From Calendula officinalis (lineage: Eukaryota > Streptophyta > Magnoliopsida > Asterales > Asteraceae), in assembly GCA_963853835.1 (NCBI GenBank), contig OY970829.1, forward strand, positions 76,499,901 to 76,563,900: a stretch of 64,000 bases of DNA, read 5' to 3'. The notes below the pieces were generated by a model. That model was given only the letters and a program-made list of their open reading frames with translations. It searched no databases and had not been told where the DNA came from. Shown piece after piece: positions 1 through 10,488 of this stretch. The position numbers and the translations under genes are program-made. Numbering within the stretch: the first letter of the stretch is position 1; each line of letters starts with the position of its first letter.

Positions 1-2156
1 TGTAGTTTCTAATTTTCTATCACAAGTTCACAACTGAAACTTGACCACTATCACTTAAACTTTAAAATACTTTAGCACAATTTTTATATTTATAATATAT
101 AATATTATATTCATGGTTCTAATTTTTTTTTATTAGTTTCGTTATAACTCGACAAGACTTGATTCACTTAAAATACATTTGTTTGTGTATTTGTATAAAT
201 ATAATTATAATTATAATTTATATAAAAAATTATCGACTTAATTTACGTTTTAATAACACAATAGCTCACATGAATTCCAAAACTTAGAGACTTCACTATA
301 TTGCCAAACCGCGAACTTTGATATCATTAATAACCAAGTGGGGTTATTTGAAAGAATATTGTAGTTCAAAATGGTAGGACATAAAAAGAAAAAATCCACA
401 CAAAATCTAAATGTCCCACACTTTTGGAGACCCACCAACACCATTTTACTCCGTCTTCATCATTTCGTTAACATGTTCCTGCTTTATTTCACTCCAACGG
501 TTTAATAGTAAAAAACTAATTTTTACTTTCATTTTCATTTACAAAAAAAAACAATTAACTTATACGGAAATATATTTGCTAGTAGTAAACTTTGGTTCCA
601 CATATTTAATTATATACTATAAAATAAACATATACGAAAATATAATTAAGAGTCAAACAAGGATTTCAATTCATGTGGTTTCTTTTTGTGCGGAATGATT
701 TAGTAATTTACAAACTCTTTCTAAACACAAAAACATGTTGGAAAGTGTTTTTTACATTATATAGTAACGGATGTGAAATTTCCACGATAAATTTTTACTG
801 TATTTGATTTGATTATTCCTAAAAATACGGTTATGTTAGATGATTTAGTAAAAATATGTACAAACTTTACTTAATAAGTTAATATTGTTAAAATGAAAAG
901 GTCGTAACTCCTTAATTAATTATGTATAGGACAGCATTATCATTAGCAAAATTCATAATTTAATTATGCATTTTTTTAATACACAGTGAATTGGAACAGT
1001 AGCAACGTATAGTAACCAACGTTAACTTGAATCGTATTTAAATTTTCATGAATCATATGAAGAAATGCGTAAAAATAGAACAAACTATTTTTTAAATAGG
1101 AATTAAAGGGTTATTTGATAGTCTCTGAATAAGTTAGCACTGATTGAGTTGATTGAGAATTGACTTAGAACAAGAAATTACACCAAGTCAAAGGCTTTTT
1201 TTTCATTTGAACCGGATCAGAAAATTTGTTGGGACCGAGTCCGATGTCTAGACAAAATTAAATGAAATTTTAGAAAATCAAACGTATTGAATCGGACTGA
1301 ATATAGACCCAGACAAAATTCAAAACAAATTAAACTGCCTCAAGTGATATATTATACCATCTTAAGATATGTTAACAAATCTTAAAGAATAGAAAAATGC
1401 AAAAGGGATATAGGAAATAAAGTTGAAAAGTAATAATCTTCCTAACATCTCAATTTCAATCTGATCTTTGAGTATCCATCTCGATTTTGTCGTCGCCTCG
1501 CATTATTCACACCATCACCTTCATATCTTACTTATTTAATTTTTTTAAAATATCATTTTATAATTTCATATTTAAATTCGTCTATCCCTAAATTGTCCTT
1601 GTAGTTTTTTGAACAAAGTATCGAACTGGCATATGATGGACCGGTTTTTGGGTTGTTTCTTGGCTTCCTTTTTATCGTTTTTGTTTTCCTATCTTTCGTT
1701 TCTAAGTTTTTTCGGTTCTAGAACCGAAATTCGTCAATATCAAGTCTAACATATCTTCTTAAAAACATGTTAGTCAAGGCTGAAAATATAGTTTTCATTC
1801 TAACCGGTTCTACACCAGGCTAATCCGGAACTAAAAGAACCGAAAACCGGAAAAGACAAAAGCATTCGATTAAAAACACAACAAACATCTTCGATTATAT
1901 GCTGTATTACAAAATTGGAACACTTTTTTTTTTTTTTCTTTGATAGAATTATTTTCATTTTTAATAATATAGTGATTAGTGTATATCCTTATGAAACGAA
2001 AATAATAAAATCCAAAATACTTAATTTGACATAAAATACAAAACACAAGAAAACAAGAGAAAATAATTTTGCTTCTAATTTATCTTCACGTAAAACCCCC
2101 ACACCAAATAGCTAACAATAACCTAATTTTAAGTATTTTATTTCTGTTAAATTGAA
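1..2156. other. AT-rich intergenic region, no gene seen
   Basis: No reading frame here resembles a protein I recognise. The stretch is AT-rich with long A and T runs. About 1190-1870 is enriched in short ACCGAAC/CCGGTTC words typical of decayed repeats found elsewhere in this window (24300-24960, 53028-53249, 54950-55579). It is the 3' flank of the BIG GRAIN 1-like gene that follows on the minus strand. Confidence 0.6.
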
Positions 2157-3335
2157 CTACATCAGGAAGCCATTGCCGATAGCTAGATTCGTATCCAGAT
2201 GAGTAGTTTCGTATACCGGTAATTCATCTCCATATTTCCCCATTCCGATTGCAGAAAAGTTCTCCAATTCAAACAGATCCGAGCTTGTGTGGCTGACGGC
2301 ATCATCATCTTCATCGTCTTCGTAGTTTATGTCGATTTGATTGTGAGATCTTACGTCGTTTTTGATCAAATCGAGCTCGCATTCGACTTTTTTCTGGTAA
2401 TTCCTCAATAAGTTCCTTGCAGCTTCTTCAATTCGACGAGTTTTCTCACTTGAATGAACTCTGTACTCTTCGGTGTTAAGATTTCTGACGAATTTGAGTG
2501 CCTCTAGATTCGAATTCGATTTTAATTGCGATTCTTCTCCATACACGGATTTATGTCCGCACGGTTGACAATCTTCGTCGACGATTACACTCACCGGATA
2601 AAACCTTACGGATCTCTTCATGTTGCTGCTTAATTTACCTCTTGACGATGGAGTTTTGCTCAAACACGATCGTGAAAAAGAAGATGCTGATGAACACGTT
2701 GATGCATTGGCAGATTTTGATTCTCCGGAGTCGTCATAAGCGTAACTGTAACCGCCGGTGTTGGAGGAGGATGAACGCTTCGTGTTCTTCGCGTTATTTG
2801 TTGTGAAAAGTGAATTTAAAAAAGTTGCGAGACGACCTCCCGGAGAAATCGGCTGCTTCACCTTTTTTAGGTCACCGTAGATCTTCAATGCTCTCGATTT
2901 CGTTTTCACGAATTTTCCTTCATGTTTTGGTTTCGATTGTGAATCTTCAAATTGCGTGACTGTACGGATCGGTTTCGGACGTGATGAAACGCCGCCGTAC
3001 ACCGATTCAGTTTCCGACGAGGAAAAACCACCGCCGCAGCTGGAATCGGAAGAGCTCGAGCTCGAATTGAAGCAGAGTGCATCACGTTCGTAAGTCCGTT
3101 TGTAATCCATTGCAGATCTTCTTCTAACCACAACATTTTCGCATAATTCCTCGTGAACATAACGATCACTTTGAAAACTTTTACTTTGTTTCTGTCTACT
3201 TGTTTCTCGATAAACCGTCGTCTCCTGGTGATCTCGTTGATCATCAATGGAGCGGTAGATTTCATCGAGTAACGATGAAGAGAAAGAAGGATTCATTCTC
3301 TGTGGTCTGTACTGATGTCGAATTGCAGTGTCCAT
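2157..3335 (-). CDS. BG1-like: BIG GRAIN 1-like protein
   Basis: Single-exon gene of 392 residues. BIG GRAIN 1 family members are plant plasma-membrane-associated proteins that promote auxin response and transport and affect organ and seed size; that role is family knowledge. What the sequence shows: the N-terminal block MNPSFSSSLLDEIYRSID (residues 14-31), a serine-rich stretch, the family core SRALKIYGDLKKVKQP followed by ISPGGRLATFLNSLF (147-177), VRFYPVSVIVDE (243-254), an acidic segment, and the C-terminal block ELPVYETTHLDTN (371-383). The frame stays open 58 codons further upstream, but those codons are hydrophobic and unlike the family, so the ATG at 3335 is preferred. A TATA-like TTTATAAA lies upstream at 3575-3584. 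No transmembrane helix is apparent. The family assignment is firm; the precise paralogue is not. Confidence 0.88.
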   Translation of the reverse strand: MDTAIRHQYRPQRMNPSFSSSLLDEIYRSIDDQRDHQETTVYRETSRQKQSKSFQSDRYVHEELCENVVVRRRSAMDYKRTYERDALCFNSSSSSSDSSCGGGFSSSETESVYGGVSSRPKPIRTVTQFEDSQSKPKHEGKFVKTKSRALKIYGDLKKVKQPISPGGRLATFLNSLFTTNNAKNTKRSSSSNTGGYSYAYDDSGESKSANASTCSSASSFSRSCLSKTPSSRGKLSSNMKRSVRFYPVSVIVDEDCQPCGHKSVYGEESQLKSNSNLEALKFVRNLNTEEYRVHSSEKTRRIEEAARNLLRNYQKKVECELDLIKNDVRSHNQIDINYEDDEDDDAVSHTSSDLFELENFSAIGMGKYGDELPVYETTHLDTNLAIGNGFLM

Positions 3336-3574
3336 GATTCCTGAATGAAGTGAAAAATTTGAGCAGGTATTAATATAAAAGGAAATGGGAATCCATTTTT
3401 GACAAAAAGGTGAAAGGATTGTGAGTGTCGTTTTACAATGAGTGAAAATGGAGATTATGAAGGGAACACAGTAGACAAGAGTGAATGATTTGGGGTTTAG
3501 AGAGGACACTGGAGTGAAGTGGAAAACAGGGGTTTGTTGATGATGAGAGAAGGAAATGAGTGATTTATGGTGGC

Positions 3575-3584
3575 TTTTTATAAA
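3575..3584 (-). promoter_or_regulatory. TATA-like box of the BIG GRAIN 1-like gene
   Basis: On the minus strand the sequence reads GTTTATAAAAAG about 240 bases upstream of the chosen ATG at 3335. A start site about 30 bases downstream would give a 5' leader of roughly 200 bases. Inferred from position only. Confidence 0.45.
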
Positions 3585-3687
3585 CAGAGCTCAGGAAGAC
3601 GTTGGGAGGTATGTCATTTTTACAATTTTACCCCCTCTTTAAATCTATATTTGTCTTTCCGCGTATCTTGACTATAGAGGGCTGTTT

Positions 3688-4570
3688 GAGCCATTTGCAT
3701 AAATAATGCAGTATGGTCCAAAATTGTATAAATAATGCTCTTTTTCAATCTTTTGCAAAAATAATGCTAACCGGATACCCGGTTTGAACCATATGCCGAC
3801 ACGTGTCCGTTGAGGTGGCAGTGTTCCAGCAGCTTTCTAAATGGATGGGGTACCGGATACCCGGTTTGGAGTTTCCGACTGACATGCGGGAATTGGGGGA
3901 CACCATTCCCCGTTTGACTCTGACGCATGGTACACCATTCCCCGTTTGACTCTGACAAAAAAGACTCCATTCCCGGTTTGAAGTGGTGCTCTACCAGTAT
4001 AAATAAGAGGCTTCGGACCACAAATAAATCACATCTCCATACGTTTTTTGTCAAAAATATAAATTTTTATCATTAAAAAGTTAACTAAATTTATTAGTTC
4101 ATCGAATAATGAGTCAATGATAAAAATTTATATTTTTAGTTAACTTTTTAATAAACTCATAATTTTAGTTAACTTTTTAATGATAAAAATTTATTTTTTT
4201 GACAAAAAAATATAGGGAGATGTGATTTATTTGTGGTCCGAAGCCTCTTATTTATACTGGTAGAGCACTTCAAACCGGGAATGGAGTCCCTTTTGTCAGA
4301 GTCAAACGGGGAATGGTGTACCATGCGTCAGAGTCAAACGGGGAATGGTGTCCCCCAATTCCCCCATGTCAGTCAGAAACTCCAAACCGGGTATCCGGTA
4401 CCCCATCCATTTAAAAAGCTGCTGGAACACTGCCACCTCGACGGACACGTGTCGGCATATGGTTCAAACCGGGTATGCCGTACCCGGTTAGCATTATTTT
4501 TGCAAAAGGTTGAAAAAGAGCATTATTTGTGCAATTTTGAGTCATACTGCATTATTTATGCAAATGGCTC
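3688..4570. repeat. Foldback element with about 400-bp near-perfect inverted arms
   Basis: The left arm (3688 to about 4085) and right arm (about 4165 to 4570) are near-identical inverted copies around an AT-rich spacer of about 80 bases. The ends read GAGCCATTTGCAT and ATGCAAATGGCTC. Both sides are flanked by GTTT (3684-3687 and 4571-4574), a possible short target-site duplication. The arms hold repeated CCGGTATCCGG-like and GGGGAATGG motifs and one ACACGTGT palindrome each. Matching reading frames in the two arms are mirror images of one another and are not independent genes. A transcript through it would fold into a hairpin of about 400 base pairs. The superfamily cannot be named with confidence. 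Confidence 0.8.
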
Positions 4571-4676
4571 GTTTGGGTAATGGGAAACTTTTTTTAAAAT
4601 GCCAAAATGCATTTTAAAACCTCAACTTTGTTAGTCGGACCTTTTACTACTCTAAAATGTTAAATGTGCATCATAA

Positions 4677-4952
4677 GACCTTCCAACGGGAGTAACCGAC
4701 GAGTTCGGTTGGGGCAACCGATGCCTTCCCCCATTGGCACGGTCCGTCACTTTGAAGACTTCGATTGATGGCATGGTGGGGCGGCCCAATGCAATTTAAT
4801 AGGTTTTGTGTGTGTATTTTATAATGGTGGGACCTAAAAAACTGAAGAGTAGAAGTATTGTTGGCATGTGTATGTTAGTTGGAGTGTGAGGTAACATGAC
4901 GTTGATTTGATAAAAACTGAATTGTCAGTTGACGTCACTGTTATGAGTGGTC
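4677..4952. mobile_element. Probable PIF/Harbinger-type MITE
   Basis: Starts GACC and ends GGTC, flanked by TAA on both sides (4674-4676 and 4953-4955), the three-base TWA duplication of PIF/Harbinger elements. Its terminal repeats match poorly beyond the first few bases. It shares a GGTGGGACC/GGACCCCACC word and ACGTCA motifs with the better preserved element at 5666-6326, which suggests one family. Confidence 0.4.
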
Positions 4953-5274
4953 TAATACCTCGAACATGCAAAATTGATCTTTAGTACTTTGAATCATTAA
5001 TCTAATCGTATTTTCTTATATGATTTATTTCATTTGTAACTTTTTACGAACAAAAAAAATAAATATTTACCTCGGTTTATTGAAATTAGTAGCAAGTGAC
5101 GTGAGAATTCAATACCAAATTAGTGATACATGATGCTAAAATTAACAATGTTTTCAACTTAAAAGTACCATATTGCACATTTAATACTTCATGGTAGTAG
5201 AGGATCTGGTAAACTAAGTTCGAAAGACTAAAATGTATTTTTTTATTTTTTGGCCTTTTTTAAAATGTGTAATA

Positions 5275-5435
5275 GTATTGGTGCGTATTATTTGTGTCTA
5301 CTATGTGCATACTCACTTAATCAAGACAAGTGTCAAAATCAAGAGATGATATGTGGAAAAATAATTATTTTATTACACATGTTATCTTGTGGTGCGTAGT
5401 AACATGAAATATACACAAATAGTAGACATCAATAC
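5275..5435. repeat. Short inverted-repeat MITE, copy 1
   Basis: The ends TATTGGTGCG...TTTGTGTCTACTA and TAGTAGACATCAATA are inverted repeats of one another across about 160 bases. It has the same terminal motif (TATTGATGTCTAC) and similar length as the element at 5463-5626. No clear target-site duplication was found. Confidence 0.5.
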
Positions 5436-5462
5436 AATTTCTCTTTTAAAATTGGGAAATGA

Positions 5463-5626
5463 TATTGATTTCTACCTTTTGTGGCTATTTATATGTCTAC
5501 CCACTTGATAAGCTGACATATGTAATCTATTGATTTTCTCTCCTAATATTATCACTTAATTTTGATATATATATATATTGATAAGTAAGTAAACATATAA
5601 ATAAACACATAAGGTAGACATCAATA
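5463..5626. repeat. Short inverted-repeat MITE, copy 2
   Basis: Begins TATTGATTTCTACCTTTTG and ends with the inverted CACATAAGGTAGACATCAATA. It lies 27 bases downstream of copy 1 and shares its terminal motif, so the two are probably related insertions side by side. Confidence 0.5.
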
Positions 5627-5665
5627 ATATTATTCTTTAAAATTTACAAAATTCATGTAACATAA

Positions 5666-6326
5666 GACCGGTGCCAATGGTGGCGGCAACTGACGCCGTC
5701 AGTTGCTGCCAACTCAGCGCCACGTCGGGAGACAAACTAACTAACACTAAACTGACGTATCTATGTCAACAGCACTACGTCACTTCACCAAATTTGGACC
5801 CCACCATTTACTTTTCTTTTTCTAATAAAAATATATACAACTAATTAAAACATATACAACTAATAAAAATAAATTATTTTCATTAAAAATAAATTACATT
5901 AATTAAAAAAAACACTGCATAAAAAAATACATTATTAAAGATTTTTTAAATATATTAGAAATATTAAAGATTTTTAATTAAAAATATATTAAAAAAAATA
6001 TTAAAGGTAGTATAACAGTATAAAAGAAAAAAAAATTACCCTTTTTTCTAATTATTACCTTTTTAAAAGTTAAAAAAAATTTAAAAAAAATTAAAAAGTT
6101 AAAATAAGAATAAAAATAAGGTCTGGAAAAAAAGGAAAAAAAAAAGAAAAAAAAAATAATTTTTTAATCACCGGCGCCCTCCCTCTTGCTCGTCTCCAAA
6201 GTGGCGTAGCCCAAACCGGCGGTGAAACCGGCGGGCCGTGCCAACGGTTGCACAACCGGCGGAAAACCGGCGGTGCCAACAGGCGAAAACCGGCGGTGCC
6301 AACCGACGGTACCGTTGGCACCGGTC
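5666..6326. mobile_element. PIF/Harbinger-type non-autonomous element
   Basis: Terminal inverted repeats GACCGGTGCCAATGG and CCGTTGGCACCGGTC, flanked by TAA on both sides (5663-5665, 6327-6329). The 661-base interior has no transposase. Its right part contains several spaced AACCGGCGG repeats (about 6215-6300). TSD size and non-coding content fit PIF/Harbinger. Confidence 0.7.
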
Positions 6327-6479
6327 TAATTTAGTATATAGTGTTTCTTAAGATTATGCAGTATAAAAGATTAAAATCATAGTAACTTTAAACTACAAAA
6401 ATGACACACTTTCACTGACACTAGTACAGAAAAGGTCTGAAGGTGCGGGTAAATACATAAGAAGTTGCGGTTTCTAAAC

Positions 6480-6810
6480 CGCACCGAATATGTACGCATT
6501 ATCAAATAAAAGACCCGCCCTATTAAACACACCGCCCTATAAAAAGGAACACCGCCATATTAAACACACCGCCCTATAAAAAGGAACACCGCCCTATTAA
6601 ACACACCGTCCTATAAAAAGGAACACCGCCCTATTAATATATCGCACCCTAATATATTCACCGCCCTTTTATAAAACACACTCTAACATTTCCACCGCTC
6701 TATTAGTATATCGCACCCTAATATATACACCGCTCTATTAGTATATCGCACCCTATTGTTTCCACCGCCCTATTTATATATCGCACAAATATTATAGAAC
6801 CGCTCTATTT
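6480..6810. repeat. Left subterminal repeat array of the CACTA element
   Basis: Repeated ACACCGCCCTATWAA-like units occur from about 6510 to 6800, alternating with TATATCGCACCCTAATAT units. Subterminal repeats of this kind are usual transposase-binding regions in CACTA elements. A looser counterpart with CTGCGG words lies at about 10730-10985 near the right end. Confidence 0.65.
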
Positions 6811-6865
6811 CATTTCAATATTAATAAAAAAAATAATCCACAATATCTGAATCTATATAATAATG

Positions 6866-6977
<112 letters not shown>

Positions 6978-7111
6978 CAACACAATATACCCAAAAACTG
7001 GAATAAAACTGTTTTGTTTGTGAGAGTCATCTTTGACATTCTCACTGTATAAAAGTAGCCCAAAAAATTTACAGCCAAAACTTTACAAAGTGTTCGAGTT
7101 AATTTTTCAAA

Positions 7112-8310
7112 TCATGATCTAACCTTATGCCAATTAAATAGTCTTGGAATCAACTTTGCCATTTGTCCCTCAATATCTTGTTTTGTTACAACTTTATCCT
7201 CTCCCCAAATCTGAAAATACAGATAATTAGTCAGTTTGTTACCATTGCAAAAAATTATAATAGAACTATAATAAACACTTACGAAATCAGAAAAATTATG
7301 ATGAATATACTCTACAAAATCCTGAATATGCTGAATCACAATATAACCACATTCCCAGCTCCCCTCTTGTTTGTTGCACTGTAATTAATTAACAATTAAT
7401 TATGTTAAAACTAAGTTTATCAAAAGTGGTAATTGAATACATACCTTTGAAGATTTCCATTGAAATCTACGAGGGAACATTTGTTCGGTTACTCTAACAA
7501 AGAGGTAGTAATTTTTTTAACAGGTCGGGGCAAAGAATCGATAATGTAGATTTCATTGGTTTTAGGACAAATGATAAAGAGGACCCAGTGACGACTGCAA
7601 ATATACACAAATACTTAAAAATACAGTTAATATTAAAGACTTAAAAATATAATTGAAAATTAAAAATTACTTTTGTATATAGGGTGCAAGAATGTATGTT
7701 CGGTGTTGTTGATGCCTGAAAACTTCTGTGATATGTCTCTTCATTTCGGGCTTTTGACATTCTGACTCACCAATTAACTGAGGATTTAAAAAACCACATT
7801 CATAATTAGCCGGATAGTCATAGAAATACCTTAAAAATATTAGCGCAGACATGGTTAGTAAATTAAATTATATCCAAAGTATTAAACAAATAATATCAAC
7901 TTACATTGAAGCAATATGTAACATGCAACAGTCAGCTTCACCCAAACATGCTACGTTGCAAAGCTCAGGTATCGTGAGGGCTTCTTTATAAATCTTTGGA
8001 TACATAGTTGGAGGTGAAGAAAACTGAACATAAGTTCTTTTTTTAAGGAATATCTGGATCATTTCGTGAAAAGCGGGATATTCTTATGCTACTTTAGCCA
8101 TCATCATCAAATCTTCAGGATCAACAAAATCCGGAATGGGATCATCATCATCTGCTACTTGACTCGTTGAGGCTGCACTGACGGCTGCAGTGACTGAATC
8201 ATTAATGGTTGGGGCTGCAGTAACTGGATCATTAATGGTGTGTGTGGTTAGGGCTGCAATAACTGGATCATTAATGGTGTGTGTGTTTAGGGCTGCATTG
8301 AGATGAGTCC
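7112..8310 (-). pseudogene. Ulp1-like (C48) cysteine peptidase pseudogene in the CACTA element
   Basis: Exons read on the minus strand: about 8310-7905, 7829-7671, 7594-7445, 7378-7283 and 7210-7112, with GT-AG borders. Ulp1-type peptidases cleave SUMO or related modifiers; the transposon-borne versions have no settled role. The catalytic pieces are visible: RHWVLFIICPK with the active histidine at the start of the third exon, IYIIDSLPRP with the active aspartate, and QEGSWECGY with the active cysteine in the fourth. The gene is broken twice: an in-frame TAA at 8084-8086 before EYPAFHE, and a one-base loss in a T7 run near 7512-7518 that throws the frame off between DSLPRP and VTEQMFPRRF. The upstream exon contains an imperfect peptide repeat around TINDPVTAA (about 8165-8300). 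No initiator Met was found. Confidence 0.75.
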
Positions 8311-8518
8311 CCCATACGGTAAAGTTTTCAATTTACAACGCCACGGTGATCGAAGGAGGTCCGATGTTCGTTTTATAGACCATATGACTATTAATGGTGA
8401 TATGGTCGACTTCAAGCAGAAGATGGGCATCCGCACGAACCAACATGTCATGTTCACTCTTGATCTCGAAGCAAAAAACAATGGTGTTGGAGTTATCTTC
8501 AAAGTTACTCTTCTCTGA
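8303..8518 (+). pseudogene. B3-like domain fragment (C-terminal half) in the CACTA element
   Basis: This open stretch encodes GDRRRSDVRFIDHMTINGD followed by MVDFKQKMGIRTNQHVMFT and a final FKVTLL before a stop. It aligns by eye with the C-terminal halves of the modules at 8857-9138 (minus) and 10216-10488 (plus), which share MTI-GD-V-F, GI-NQ-V-F and F-VSL. The pattern looks like a degenerate plant B3 DNA-binding (pseudobarrel) fold; that assignment is an inference. The N-terminal half is missing. It abuts the head of the Ulp1-like pseudogene on the other strand. Confidence 0.45.
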
Positions 8519-8856
8519 ATTCAACATATATATGCATGCATCTTTGTTAGCTTTGTGTTTATGTTGTCCTTGTTTTGGGTTTATTTGTAATAGTTTGTTA
8601 CATTTTGGTTTTGAATTCAACATGCATCTTTGTATTTTTATGAAATTTGTGTTTTGTTTGCCAATTAATTAATTAAACTGAAAAGAAAATGAAATAAAAT
8701 GGCATGAATATAATTAATTTGTTGAAACAGGCCATGCATACATATGTTCATGAAAATAAACAAATTAAAGAGAAACCAAATATTTCATTCCAGTTAAAAG
8801 GAAATTAACACAACGATTACAGACAAGAAATATTAGAAAACAATGAAAACCAACAC

Positions 8857-9388
8857 TTAAAACAGACTAACGTTGAACCACAACCCTAGACCACCGTTCT
8901 TCTTCTCCAGATCAATCGTGAAACAAACCCATTGGTTGTTTCTTATTCCCAAACTCTGCTTGAAATCCACAAAATCCCCATGAATGGTCATAGGTTCTAA
9001 AGGTTTTTCCACTATGGCCCATTATCGATCATCAAGGTTTGTCATGTCGAAGCGTTTATAAAATCGATCTCCATTATCCAAGCAACATTTTTTATAACGG
9101 TAAAGATCGTGATCCTTCACGAGCTTTGTCGGTACCGTCTGAAAAGATCAACAAATTAAAATTTCATCAAGATTAACATGCAATTTTGTTATATAATATT
9201 TTGTTATCAATAATATATAAGAAAAAATCAAAATTTCTACATACAATTGTGTTTGTTATTTCTTCCTTCCATTTGACTGTGAAGTAATGACTCACTAATA
9301 GTGGATCATCACTTTGAAAATCGTCAATCTCATCGTCAATGGACACAATAACATGCGTTTCTGGATTTGATGAACTCATCGTGATCAA
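8857..9388 (-). pseudogene. B3-like protein gene, two exons, interrupted by a stop
   Basis: Exon 1 (9388-9245, 48 codons) starts MITMSSSNPETHVIV; exon 2 (9138-8857) starts TVPTKLVKDHDLYRYKK and ends LGLWFNVSLF before TAA. The join is in phase. Residues such as AKFV/TKLV-DH, EPMTIHGDFVDF, GIRNNQWVCF and the closing FNVSLF resemble a divergent B3 DNA-binding domain. An in-frame TAA at 9022-9024 splits exon 2 between LDDR and WAIVEKP, so the product would be truncated. It is one of three related modules inside the CACTA element and is the best preserved across both exons. Confidence 0.5.
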
Positions 9389-9754
9389 AAGTAAGTGATG
9401 GGGGTTGATAGCAAACTTAATGCATGGAATAAATATTAGTTAGTTTGTAGTTGATATTGAATTAAAGCCCTAGAAAACCTCTCCAAAAAATAGATAAACC
9501 ACACCAAAAAATAGATAAACCGCTCCAACAAATAGATAAACCGCTCCAAAAATGTTTTTTTTCTTGATGTTTATCCATGCGCGCAGTAGCAAGATTAGAC
9601 TGCGCGGGGAATCAAATATTTCTTGAGATTCTCCAATATACGTTATGATTGTTTTGGTTGAAAAAAGTTACAATCGTAATTAATTTTCCGCTATATAAAT
9701 TTGATTGTAATTACCATTTCTCAAGTATACTTTTCCAAATATATGAAGATGTTA

Positions 9755-9870
9755 AATGTCATTGCTAACTGTTGGGGCATCATCAAGATTCACATGCCAA
9801 CTAGAACAAATATAGTTCGTGTACGTAAGTGAATCTTGATGATACTGCAGCAGTTATCAAAATGACAATT
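9755..9870 (+). ncRNA. MIR172-like hairpin inside the CACTA element
   Basis: A stem-loop of about 116 bases. The 3' arm (9830-9850) contains GAATCTTGATGAT followed by ACTGCAG; the 5' arm (9774-9794) contains GCATCATCAAGATTCACA. As I recall the family, miR172 members read (A/T)GAATCTTGATGATGCTGCA plus one base, with a star strand ending GCATCATCAAGATTCACA. The 3' arm here differs from the T-starting form at position 15 (A for G) and at the last base. Mature sequence on the 3' arm matches true MIR172 genes. Fifteen consecutive pairs (ATCATCAAGATTCAC with its complement) close the stem; the outer stem has several mismatches and continues through CTAACTG/CAGTTAT and TGTCATT/AATGACA. The loop is about 35 bases. 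It could be a captured, decaying MIR172 locus; expression is unknown. Confidence 0.6.
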
Positions 9871-9962
9871 TGGAGGTGCGGTTCTTTTATGATGCGCGCC
9901 AAAACTTCTACTCCCGCCAAAATCAGTATGCAGTTAGCATTTTAGATACTTGCTTTTACAAC

Positions 9963-10488
9963 ATGAGTGATTTTAGTGTTGATCAAGAATTACCACAGGA
10001 AGTTCCACATGATGATGATGTCCCACACGATGAAGTTCCACATGAATTTGTATATTACCCGTATTAAGAAGTCCCACATGCAGTTCCACATGATGAAGTC
10101 CCACCTGATTTCTTCGTTATAGAATGGCGTTCCTCCATAAAAAAAAAAGAATTGTATGTATCTTGTTAATAAGTATATTTAATTGTATAAAGTATTTAAT
10201 TTATTTTTGTTTCAGACTACTCCAGCAAAATTTGTCCGGGATCACCGCCTTTGGAATGAGTCTCCTGATCTTGTTTTGGTAGAAAATCTTGATGTCTCAT
10301 TCATCAGGATTTATGATTTGAAAATCCACGGTGATCGAAGAAGGAGTCTTGGTTTTATGGACCATATGACTATATGTGGTGATTTTGTTGAGTTCAGAAG
10401 GAGGAATGGCATCCAAAGGAACCAAAATGTGATGTTCTGGAAAAAAAACAATGGTAATTGGCTTACGTTCAATGTTTCTCTTCTTTGA
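9963..10488 (+). pseudogene. B3-like protein gene, two exons, interrupted
   Basis: Exon 1 runs from the ATG at 9963 to about 10153 and encodes MSDFSVDQELPQE followed by tandem VPHD(D/E) repeats. Exon 2 (10216-10488) encodes TTPAKFVRDHRLWNESPD through GFMDHMTICGDFVEF to LTFNVSLL and a stop. The layout mirrors the minus-strand module at 8857-9388. A TAA at 10065-10067 interrupts exon 1, and a length change in the A run at about 10139-10148 leaves the exon junction out of phase compared with the minus copy. The domain looks like a divergent B3 fold. It starts about 90 bases downstream of the MIR172-like hairpin on the same strand, so both could sit in one transcript. Confidence 0.5.

Noticed and set aside
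3767..4580. Two similar reading frames on opposite strands, one in each arm of the foldback
   Set aside because: They are mirror images created by the inverted repeat, and their translation resembles no family.
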